From: CAYMUC01 sp964471865
GTDB lineage: Bacteria; Actinomycetota; Acidimicrobiia; Acidimicrobiales; Ilumatobacteraceae
Assembly (NCBI GenBank): GCA_964471865.1
Contig: CAYYHU010000042.1
Span: forward strand, 1-14,709
Reading direction: 5' to 3'
Length of the DNA: 14,709 bases
Below, in pieces: positions 6,471-13,360 of this stretch (the stretch's first letter is position 1; every line of letters starts with the position of its first letter). The notes under the pieces are model-generated. The model was not told the origin of the DNA. It ran no database searches and worked only from the letters and a program-made list of their open reading frames with translations. The position numbers were made by a program, and so were the translations under genes.

Positions 6471-7715
6471 TCACGAACTCCGAGCCAACAGTTCTCGACG
6501 CAACAGGTCCAGTGCCGAGATCACCGAGTACTGACGCATCTGATCGCGTTGACCGGGGAGGCGAAGACTCCGAGTCGTGGTGACCCCGTCGATCGCGATC
6601 CCCACGCACAGCGTCCCCACCGGCTGGCCCTCTTGTTCCGTGGGTCCCGCCACTCCCGTCAATGCCAGACCCACATCAGCCCCGAGTACTCGACACGCTC
6701 CCAGTGCCATGGCCGCCGCTGCCTCCTCGGTCACCACGGGCCCCTCGGGAACCCCGAGCACGGAGAACTTGACGTCGCTCGCATAGGACACGATCGAGCC
6801 TCGAAGCACATCGCTCGCTCCTGCAACTCCGGTGAGGCGAGCTGAGACGAGACCTCCGGTGACGCTCTCGGCGAGCGCCAGGGTGCGGCCCTGAGACCGA
6901 AGGGCGTCGAGGACCACCGATTCCATCGTGTCCCCATCGACTCCGAACACGATGTCGCCGAGTTCGCGGCGGATCTCGTCCTCCCACGATGCGATCACCG
7001 CTCGGGCGGCGTCGGTATCGACGGCCTTGGCCGTGAGGCGGACTTTGAGACCCTCCCAGCCACTCGCCAAGAACGCGAGCGTCGGATTACCGGTCTCGTC
7101 GAGACGCGAGATGAGGCCTTCGAGTCGTTCGTTGAGGCCGCTCTCGCTCTCCCCCCAGGTCCGAAGCACTCGACTGAGAATCACCGAGGTGTCCCCGCTG
7201 CGTCGCCGCAGGTCCGGCAGGATCGCCCGGTGCACCATGTCGTGCATCTCGTGGGGAACCCCGGGAACCGCATAGACCACTTTGTCGCCCACGGGACAGA
7301 TCAGACCCGGCGCCGTGCCGCGGGTTTGAGGAATGATCGTGGCGCCCACGGGCACCATGGCCTGACGCAAATTGTTTGCAGGCATCCGACGGCCGCGGGA
7401 CGCGAACATCTCGAGGATCACATCGGCCAGATCGTCGTCCATCACCAACTCGACACCCATCACCGCAGCAATGGCCTCTCGAGTGAGGTCGTCATGGGTC
7501 GGGCCGAGACCACCACACATGATCACCGCATCAGCGTTGGCCAGAGTGGAGCGCAGAGTCGCAACGATGCGATCGAGGTTGTCTCCGACTTTGACCTGCA
7601 GAAGTGAATCGATGCCGTGAGCGGCGAGTTGTTCCCCCATCCACGAACTGTTGGTATCCACGATCTGGCCGAGCAACAACTCGGTTCCGACCGCCACGAC
7701 GTCACACCGCACCAC
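6471..7715 (-). CDS. cinA: CinA: competence/damage-inducible protein with NMN amidohydrolase domain
   Basis: 414 residues, the standard two-domain CinA. Residues about 4–170 form the MoaB/MogA-like (COG1058, pyrophosphatase-type) domain, with AVGTELLLGQIVDTN at the N-terminus, CGGLGPTHDDLTRE at 67–80 and VPGVPHEM at about 150–157. Residues about 255–410 form the CinA/PncC domain, with LAESVTGGLVSARLT starting at 281 and LTGVAGP at 352–358. Characterised proteins of this family recycle pyridine nucleotides: the C-terminal domain deamidates NMN to nicotinic acid mononucleotide, and the N-terminal domain of some members hydrolyses ADP-ribose. The PncC motif here reads AESVTGG where many homologues read AESCTGG. 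The start overlaps the pgsA end by 14 bases, indicating translational coupling. A strong AAGGAGG lies just upstream and serves either of two adjacent GTG codons (7715 or 7712). Confidence 0.95.
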   Translation of the reverse strand: MVRCDVVAVGTELLLGQIVDTNSSWMGEQLAAHGIDSLLQVKVGDNLDRIVATLRSTLANADAVIMCGGLGPTHDDLTREAIAAVMGVELVMDDDLADVILEMFASRGRRMPANNLRQAMVPVGATIIPQTRGTAPGLICPVGDKVVYAVPGVPHEMHDMVHRAILPDLRRRSGDTSVILSRVLRTWGESESGLNERLEGLISRLDETGNPTLAFLASGWEGLKVRLTAKAVDTDAARAVIASWEDEIRRELGDIVFGVDGDTMESVVLDALRSQGRTLALAESVTGGLVSARLTGVAGASDVLRGSIVSYASDVKFSVLGVPEGPVVTEEAAAAMALGACRVLGADVGLALTGVAGPTEQEGQPVGTLCVGIAIDGVTTTRSLRLPGQRDQMRQYSVISALDLLRRELLARSS

Positions 7716-8271
7716 GGACCTCCTTGGGTCGACTTCCCTGGCGCAGATGCCAGACGTAATGAGCGCCGCTGACCACCGTCAACGCCACTGCAAGCCACAA
7801 CAACACTGTCCAGGTCCATGTCGCATCCAGCGCGGTGACCGGCGCGAGAGCGAACCCGACAGCCAACTGCTGGACCAAAGTCTTGAGTTTCGCGATTTTG
7901 GTCGCGGGCACACTGACACCTTTGGATCCTGCCACCACCCGGTAGACACTGATGCCGACCTCGCGCGCCGCGATGATGACCACCGGCACGATGCCGAACA
8001 CGGAACGGCTCACCAGGGTGAACATGGCGCCGAGCACGAGCACTTTGTCGGCCAGAGGATCGAGGAACGCTCCCGATCGGGTGGTGCCATGGCGGCGGGC
8101 GAGATAGCCGTCGACGCCATCAGATGCACACAGCGCGAACCACAACGCGAGTGCCGCCCACGCTCCCCCCTGATCATTGGGGATCATCGTGAACAAAAGC
8201 GGCGAAACGAGCAGTCGAGATACCGTCACGGCGTTCGCCCAGGTGGCAATGGCCCCTGGATCGACGCTCAC
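7702..8271 (-). CDS. pgsA: CDP-diacylglycerol–glycerol-3-phosphate 3-phosphatidyltransferase
   Basis: 189 residues with the CDP-alcohol phosphatidyltransferase signature: D51-G, D54-G-x-x-A58-R59, then G67, D71 and D75 in SGAFLDPLADK. These Asp residues bind the metal and the CDP-alcohol. Hydrophobic segments at about 13–30, 37–50, 75–90, 92–110, 132–148 and 151–172 fit an integral membrane enzyme. PgsA transfers glycerol-3-phosphate to CDP-diacylglycerol, the committed step to phosphatidylglycerol and cardiolipin. Other CDP-alcohol transferases share the signature, but the length and the position directly before cinA match the usual actinobacterial pgsA–cinA pair. The GTG start overlaps the rimO stop in a GTGA, with GAGGA (8278–8282) at good spacing, so translation is probably coupled to rimO. 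Confidence 0.92.
   Translation of the reverse strand: MSVDPGAIATWANAVTVSRLLVSPLLFTMIPNDQGGAWAALALWFALCASDGVDGYLARRHGTTRSGAFLDPLADKVLVLGAMFTLVSRSVFGIVPVVIIAAREVGISVYRVVAGSKGVSVPATKIAKLKTLVQQLAVGFALAPVTALDATWTWTVLLWLAVALTVVSGAHYVWHLRQGSRPKEVRGAV
7719..7725 (-). promoter_or_regulatory. Shine-Dalgarno of cinA (AAGGAGG), inside pgsA
   Basis: A perfect AAGGAGG lies within the end of pgsA on the minus strand. It is 3 bases before the first GTG (7715) and 6 before the second (7712). The spacing favours the second GTG, which would shorten CinA by one residue. Confidence 0.7.
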
Positions 8272-9566
8272 GATGGGTCCTCGACGGTCGCGACGAGATC
8301 CGGACCTTGGGCATCGACGATGAGGACCTCGTGGAAAGCCCCGACGCTCAGACTCGAAGGCACCTCGATGATGCCGTCGATTTCGGGGGCTTCACGAGTA
8401 GAGCGGGCCACACCGGGTTCGTCGACGAGGACGGTCACACGCAATCCGATGAGGTCGTCGCGTCGTCGCGCCGTGATGTCGTCTTGAAGGGCGCGAAGTT
8501 CACCGAGACGTTCCGTCATGAGCGCCTCGCGAACCTGGTCGTCGAGTCCCGCCGCGTAGGTGCCGTCCTCACGGGAGTAGGCGAAGAATCCGCACCAGTC
8601 GAGATCGGCCTCGGTGACGAAGTCGAGGAGTCGATCATGATCCTCTTCGGTCTCACCCGGATATCCGACGATGAAGTTCGATCGAAAAGCCGCGTCGGGT
8701 GCGAGTTCGCGGATTCGGGCGATGCGTTCGAGGAAACGATCCCCGTCACCCCAGCGCCTCATCCTTCGCAAGAGGGGTTTGGAGACATGCTGGAGCGACA
8801 GATCGAAATACGCGACGCCGGTCGCGAGGATCGCCTCCACCAAGCGGTCGTCGAGTTCGCTCGGGTACAGATACAACAACCGCACCCAGTCGGCGCGCTC
8901 GGCCACGGCCTCCACGAGTGACACGATGGAGCCGGCACCCAACTCGCCGGGACGGTCCTTGCCGTAACTTGCCAGATCCTGGGCGACGAGCACGATCTCG
9001 CGTGCCTCCAGCGCCTCCACCTCGGCAAGGATCGCGTCGATATCGCGACTGCGTTGGGGACCCCGAAACGACGGAATCGCACAGAACCCACACGTCCGGT
9101 CACATCCTTCGGCGATCTTGACGTACGCCCAGGGAGACGTCGAACGAGGACGTGGCAGGTTCAACAGATCCAGAGTCGGAAGCTCCAGGGCCGTCACCGG
9201 GATGCGCTTCTTGTCCGTCACGGCCACGGCGGTCTCGGCACTCGCCACGATGGGCACGCCGAAACCGGCGACGAGATCCACCTCAGGGAGCGCTTCAGCG
9301 AGTTCGCTGCCGTACCGTTCGGCCATACAGCCCGTCACGACGAGGCGGGATCCATCTTGGCGTTGGTCGTCGAGCGCCAAGATGGTGTCGATCGACTCGC
9401 GTCGGGCCTCCTCGATGAAGGCACAGGTGTTGACCACCACCAGATCCGCGGCCCCCGGCTCCTCGGTGGGCGTCATCCCCGCTGCGAGAAGCGTCCCGGC
9501 CACCTTGTCGGAGTCGACTTGGTTCTTGGGACATCCGAGGGTCTCGAGGTAGAAGCGACCCGACAC
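8268..9566 (-). CDS. rimO: Ribosomal protein S12 (Asp) methylthiotransferase RimO
   Basis: 432 residues with the full methylthiotransferase layout. The N-terminal MTTase domain holds three cluster-binding cysteines: C12 (LGCPKNQVDS), C48 (NTCAFI) and C80 (TGCMAERY). The radical-SAM domain carries CDRTCGFC (C155, C159, C162). A C-terminal TRAM-like segment occupies about 365–430. GCPKNQVDS and SFRGPQRSR favour RimO over the tRNA enzyme MiaB. RimO adds a methylthio group to a conserved Asp of ribosomal protein S12 using two [4Fe-4S] clusters and S-adenosylmethionine. The GTG start is supported by family length and a TAGGCT -10-like box 8 bases upstream, with no clear Shine-Dalgarno. It lies 52 bases after the SMP-30 gene and overlaps pgsA by 4 bases. 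Confidence 0.96.
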   Translation of the reverse strand: MSGRFYLETLGCPKNQVDSDKVAGTLLAAGMTPTEEPGAADLVVVNTCAFIEEARRESIDTILALDDQRQDGSRLVVTGCMAERYGSELAEALPEVDLVAGFGVPIVASAETAVAVTDKKRIPVTALELPTLDLLNLPRPRSTSPWAYVKIAEGCDRTCGFCAIPSFRGPQRSRDIDAILAEVEALEAREIVLVAQDLASYGKDRPGELGAGSIVSLVEAVAERADWVRLLYLYPSELDDRLVEAILATGVAYFDLSLQHVSKPLLRRMRRWGDGDRFLERIARIRELAPDAAFRSNFIVGYPGETEEDHDRLLDFVTEADLDWCGFFAYSREDGTYAAGLDDQVREALMTERLGELRALQDDITARRRDDLIGLRVTVLVDEPGVARSTREAPEIDGIIEVPSSLSVGAFHEVLIVDAQGPDLVATVEDPS

Positions 9567-9574
9567 GAACGCCG

Positions 9575-9580
9575 AGCCTA
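9575..9580 (-). promoter_or_regulatory. -10-like box TAGGCT for rimO
   Basis: TAGGCT on the minus strand fits TANNNT and ends 8 bases before the GTG of rimO, in the 52-base gap after the SMP-30 gene. With no Shine-Dalgarno in between, this suggests an internal leaderless promoter driving rimO–pgsA–cinA–thpR. Confidence 0.4.
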
Positions 9581-9618
9581 CTGCCGTCGGGGTCCTCGAA
9601 GCGGTCTGATTCCCACGC

Positions 9619-10569
9619 TCACAGTGGCCAGGGGGTGGCGGGATCGTTGCGCAACAGTCGACCCGTACTCGCAGCCGTCACCCAGACCGTGGTCGGGTCA
9701 CCAGGATCGAAACAGACATTGGTCGTGATGCGATCATCCACGGGCACGAACCCCACCAGGCCGCCACTCGGCGCCACCACGCTGATACCCCCCACGACCA
9801 GCGTGGCCACACAGACCCTTCCCGCCGCGTCCACAGCGAGCGAGTCGAGCAGTCGCGGACCCGACATCCGATCCAGAACCACCGATGTGTCACCTGGAGA
9901 TACGGGTTCGAGGACTCCTGGGGAACTGATCCGCCGCCGCATCACCCGTGCGGTGTGGGTCTCAGCCCAATACAACTCGGAGCCGTCAGGAGACAGACCG
10001 ATACCATTAGGCGCCTCGACGGGAAAGACCGCCTCGTACGCGGGCGATCCATCGCCGGGGACGTAGACGATCGCTGTGAGATCGCTGGTCCGCTTCTCGT
10101 GGTCCCGAATACCGTGATCGGTGAGATAGACCCCGCCGGCGGCATCGACCACGAGATCATTGGGCGCGCGGAGCCGACGCTGCTCGACCTCGGTCAACAC
10201 CGTGGACACCTGACCGGTCTCGAGGTCGACGCGCTGGAGCGAACCGCCCAGGTACCGCGTGGGATCGAAGGGGCCAGGCACCCAGAGATCGTTGATGCGA
10301 AGCGGAGCGAATGCTCCGCCGTTGTTGCAGACCAACAACGATCCGTCGGGACCGAGTGCCGCGCCATTGGGACCGCCGGGGATCTCGGCGACGACCTCGG
10401 TTCGGCCATCGGGCCAGACCCGCGTGATCCGGGGACCGAACATCTCCACGAGAACCACCGAGCCATCGTCGAGAGCCACGGGGCCTTCGGGAAAGGCGAG
10501 ATTCTCCGCGACCGTCATGAAGCGGATCCCTCCGAGTACCTCGGCGAGATCGGCGGCGGATCCTGTCAA
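9619..10569 (-). CDS. SMP-30/gluconolactonase/LRE-like beta-propeller protein
   Basis: 316 residues forming the six-bladed propeller family typified by SMP-30 (regucalcin) and gluconolactonase. Expected metal ligands are present: E28 (FPEGP), N137 (APNDL), N188 (APNGIGLSPDG) and D242 (LLDSLAVD). The last motif reads DS where many members have DG. The family hydrolyses lactones or related esters with a divalent cation; the substrate cannot be told from sequence. No signal peptide is seen, so it is probably cytoplasmic. The start is TTG at 10569, one base after the ftsK stop, with AGGGGGA (10574–10580) at Shine-Dalgarno distance. An ATG at 10518 (residue 18) is the alternative but lacks such a site. 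It is not part of the usual ftsK–rimO–pgsA neighbourhood, yet is tightly joined to ftsK. Confidence 0.85.
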   Translation of the reverse strand: MTGSAADLAEVLGGIRFMTVAENLAFPEGPVALDDGSVVLVEMFGPRITRVWPDGRTEVVAEIPGGPNGAALGPDGSLLVCNNGGAFAPLRINDLWVPGPFDPTRYLGGSLQRVDLETGQVSTVLTEVEQRRLRAPNDLVVDAAGGVYLTDHGIRDHEKRTSDLTAIVYVPGDGSPAYEAVFPVEAPNGIGLSPDGSELYWAETHTARVMRRRISSPGVLEPVSPGDTSVVLDRMSGPRLLDSLAVDAAGRVCVATLVVGGISVVAPSGGLVGFVPVDDRITTNVCFDPGDPTTVWVTAASTGRLLRNDPATPWPL

Positions 10570-10570
10570 C

Positions 10571-13072
10571 TCATCCCCCTCGGGTCTGGAGGAGTTCGAA
10601 CTCTTCGAGAGTCATGAGAACCGCTCGCGCTTTGGAACCTTCAGACGGGCCCACGACCCCTCGCTGTTCGAGAAGGTCCATGATCCGGCCCGCTCGGGCG
10701 AAGCCGACTTTGAGTTTGCGCTGCAACATCGACGTCGATCCCAACTGGGAGCGCACCACGAGCTCCATCGCTGCGCGCACCAGACCTTCGTCGTCATCAT
10801 CATCGGAAGGAGCGGCGGTGATCGCGGATTCTCCGCTTGAGCCGGTGGGTCCATCGGCGTCGACACCAGACACGTAGCTCACCTCGGGCGCCTGACGCTT
10901 CCAATGGTTGGCGACGCTTCGGACCTCTTCTTCATCGACCCAGGCGCCTTGGATACGTTGCGCGACCGAGGAGTTACCCGGGAGCAGCAACATGTCGCCC
11001 TTACCGACCAACTTCTCCGCTCCGGGTTGATCGAGGATCACCCGGCTATCGGTGAGACTCGACACCGCGAAGGCCATTCGGGCGGGAATATTGGCTTTGA
11101 TCACCCCGGTGATCACGTTGACGCTGGGTCGTTGAGTAGCCACGATCAGGTGGATCCCCACGGCACGGGCCTTCTGGGCGATACGAGTGATGGACTCCTC
11201 GACGTCGCGTGCGGCGACCATCATCAAGTCGTTGAGCTCGTCGACCACGACCACGATGTAGGGAAGCCGTTCGATTCGGGGGGCCTCGGAATCCTCACCA
11301 GTCCCCGGCGGCGCCACGAGCTCACCTTTGTCGTAGGCGCCGTTGTATCCGGTGATGTCGCGGAAACCGAACTCCATCAACAAGTCGTAACGCCGTTCCA
11401 TCTCGCGCACCGCCCAGGACAGCGCATTGGCAGCTTTCTTGGGGTTGGTCACGGGCTGGGTCAGCAGATGCGGCAACTTGGCGTACTGGTTCATCTCGAC
11501 CTGTTTCGGGTCGATGAGAATCAAGCGCACTTGATCGGGTGTGGTGCGCATCAGCAGCGAGGTGATGATGCAGTTGATGCCCGAGGACTTACCCGCACCC
11601 GTCGCACCAGCGATCAGAAGGTGAGGGGTCGTGGCCAGGTTCAAAAAGACACCTCGACCGGCGATGTCTTTTCCGACGGCGACATCGAGGGGATGGGACG
11701 CGGCTTTGGACTCGGCGGAGAACAACACATCCGCGAGCGCCACGAGTTGACGGCTCTGGTTGGGGACCTCGACTCCAATGGCCGACTTACCGGGAATCGG
11801 CGCCAGGATGCGCACATCGGGGGCCGCCATCGCGTAGGCGATATCGCGTTGGAGACTCGTGACTCGAGCGACCTTCACTCCGGGGCCGAGTTCGAGTTCG
11901 TATCGGGTGACGGTGGGGCCAGCGGTCGCCCCGACCAGACGGGTGTCGACCCCATGAGAGGACAGTGACTCTTCGAGGACCTTGCCTCGACGCAGGACCT
12001 CGTCCATGTCGAGCGCCTGGTTCGAGGATCGATGCAACAGTTTCTGGGCCGGCAACGCCCATGAGCCCTTCTTCGCCCCGGGGCCGAGATCGAGTTCGGT
12101 TTGCTCGCTCGGCCCCGCGGCATCGACTGGCACCGCTTTGCGGCGAGGTCGCTTGGCTGGCTCCGCCGAATCGGATCCTGGGCGAGGAGGGGCCGTGCCG
12201 CCGTCTGTTCCGGTCGCGCCATCTGCCTCGGCTGCAAGGTCGTAGAGGACCGGACCGTCCGAGCGGTCGTTGGCGCGACGTCCCTGCGAGGATCCGTCAG
12301 AACCACCGGTCGGTTCCGCACGCTCCGTAGCGCTCCAGGAGATCTCCCGGCCCTCGGCCTCGCTGCGATCCACCAGAACGAGACCGTTCCCGGTCCCGTC
12401 GTCCACGTACACCCCATCGGAGGACCGATCGGTATCGGGATCACTCGACAATGTCGACAGACGCCCGAAGGTCGAGCGCAGTCCCCCAAAGACGGGACCG
12501 CTCAGAAAACGTCCAACTGCTCCGATGGCACGCAGCCCTTCCATGGCGGTGCGTCCGGTGACCAACAACACTCCGGCCGCGGTGACCGCCAGGAACACCA
12601 CGCCGGCACCCCAGACGCCGATCAACGACCGGGTGGGTTCGCCAACGAGACCTCCCACGACTCCCCCGGCGTCGGCGATGTCGTCGAGCCGGGTCGACAA
12701 CTCCCGAGGTCCGCGCGTGATGTGAAGGAGTCCGAGGACCCCCACGACGACGACCGTCCACGCGAAAACCAGTCGGATCCGATGAGCGCTGGCACCACGA
12801 CGGACCAGGGCCACTCCGACTGCCACTGCCGCCACGGGCAGTACGAATCGACCCCAGCCCACGAGCCATCCGAGAACGTCATCGACCGCGCGACCCAACG
12901 GGCCAGCAAGTCGTAAGTAGATGCCCAGTCCCAGCACCAACCCGACGGCGATCAAGGCGATGCCGACGAACTCTTCCTCTCGACCCGATAACGCGCTGCG
13001 CCATTCGGGGGTGGCAGGCGGCGGAGGCGTCGACGGACGTCCCCGTTTCTGCTTGGATCCCGACGAGGCCAT
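10571..13072 (-). CDS. ftsK: DNA translocase FtsK/SpoIIIE
   Basis: 833 residues. The N-terminal part has four predicted membrane helices (about 35–53, 75–91, 101–117, 149–171). An Asp/Glu/Pro-rich low-complexity linker (about 215–345) follows. The motor domain starts near 350, with RYELELGPGVKVARV, Walker A GATGAGKS (489–496) and Walker B VVVVDELNDLMM (D611, E612). An acidic stretch (DDDDDE) precedes the C-terminal winged-helix gamma domain with LVRAAMELVV, STSMLQRKLKVGFARAGRIMDLLE and GSKAR, which reads the polar KOPS sequences. FtsK pumps chromosome DNA through the division septum and activates XerCD recombination at dif. Walker B reads DELN where DELA is usual; the catalytic acids are kept. 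The ATG start has a -10-like TAGGTT 6 bases upstream. RNase J lies upstream on the same strand, as in many actinobacteria. Confidence 0.97.
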   Translation of the reverse strand: MASSGSKQKRGRPSTPPPPATPEWRSALSGREEEFVGIALIAVGLVLGLGIYLRLAGPLGRAVDDVLGWLVGWGRFVLPVAAVAVGVALVRRGASAHRIRLVFAWTVVVVGVLGLLHITRGPRELSTRLDDIADAGGVVGGLVGEPTRSLIGVWGAGVVFLAVTAAGVLLVTGRTAMEGLRAIGAVGRFLSGPVFGGLRSTFGRLSTLSSDPDTDRSSDGVYVDDGTGNGLVLVDRSEAEGREISWSATERAEPTGGSDGSSQGRRANDRSDGPVLYDLAAEADGATGTDGGTAPPRPGSDSAEPAKRPRRKAVPVDAAGPSEQTELDLGPGAKKGSWALPAQKLLHRSSNQALDMDEVLRRGKVLEESLSSHGVDTRLVGATAGPTVTRYELELGPGVKVARVTSLQRDIAYAMAAPDVRILAPIPGKSAIGVEVPNQSRQLVALADVLFSAESKAASHPLDVAVGKDIAGRGVFLNLATTPHLLIAGATGAGKSSGINCIITSLLMRTTPDQVRLILIDPKQVEMNQYAKLPHLLTQPVTNPKKAANALSWAVREMERRYDLLMEFGFRDITGYNGAYDKGELVAPPGTGEDSEAPRIERLPYIVVVVDELNDLMMVAARDVEESITRIAQKARAVGIHLIVATQRPSVNVITGVIKANIPARMAFAVSSLTDSRVILDQPGAEKLVGKGDMLLLPGNSSVAQRIQGAWVDEEEVRSVANHWKRQAPEVSYVSGVDADGPTGSSGESAITAAPSDDDDDEGLVRAAMELVVRSQLGSTSMLQRKLKVGFARAGRIMDLLEQRGVVGPSEGSKARAVLMTLEEFELLQTRGG
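10574..10580 (-). promoter_or_regulatory. Shine-Dalgarno AGGGGGA deciding the TTG start of the SMP-30 gene
   Basis: The purine run overlaps the last ftsK codons and lies 4 bases before TTG at 10569. It supports the unusual TTG start over the downstream ATG at 10518 and implies coupling to ftsK translation. Confidence 0.5.
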
Positions 13073-13078
13073 TCCCCC

Positions 13079-13084
13079 AACCTA
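13079..13084 (-). promoter_or_regulatory. -10-like box TAGGTT for ftsK
   Basis: On the minus strand TAGGTT ends 6 bases before the ftsK ATG. The bases between are GGGGGA, too close to the ATG to act as a normal Shine-Dalgarno, so a leaderless transcript is the simplest reading. Confidence 0.42.
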
Positions 13085-13360
13085 CCAATGGGGCGCGCAC
13101 GCGTTCGGACATCCCCGACGAGTTCGGGGTACCGGCCCTGGTTCGGGCCCGATGACCGAGGCCAAAGGCTCTGTGGGTCAGCGCATCGGGATGCCATGGA
13201 TACATCGCAGCGTCCCCCACCTCGACACCACCGATGCCGAGCACGATCGGTCGGGCAGGTCCGGCCACATCGGGGTGGCCTTCACCCGCGAGTCCCCATC
13301 ACGAGGCGATCACCAGATGGCGGATGAACCCGAGACCGGGCATCCGATACGGGCCTCGAT
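13085..13360. other. Intergenic region between rnj and ftsK, no recognised gene
   Basis: About 280 bases without a convincing coding sequence. The open minus-strand frame here (start near 13268) runs into ftsK in a different frame and resembles nothing I know. Two perfect 6-bp hairpins occur: GGCCAC (13263–13268) with GTGGCC (13275–13280), and CCCCGA (13113–13118) with TCGGGG (13124–13129). Neither is followed by a T tract on the minus strand. They could weakly terminate rnj transcription or shape the ftsK leader. Confidence 0.4.

Noticed and set aside
13113..13129. CCCCGA/TCGGGG hairpin as an intrinsic terminator of rnj
   Set aside because: No T tract follows on the minus strand and it lies close to the ftsK promoter region.
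12879..13268. Minus-strand 129-residue open frame upstream of and overlapping ftsK
   Set aside because: Overlaps the ftsK N-terminus in another frame and resembles no known family.
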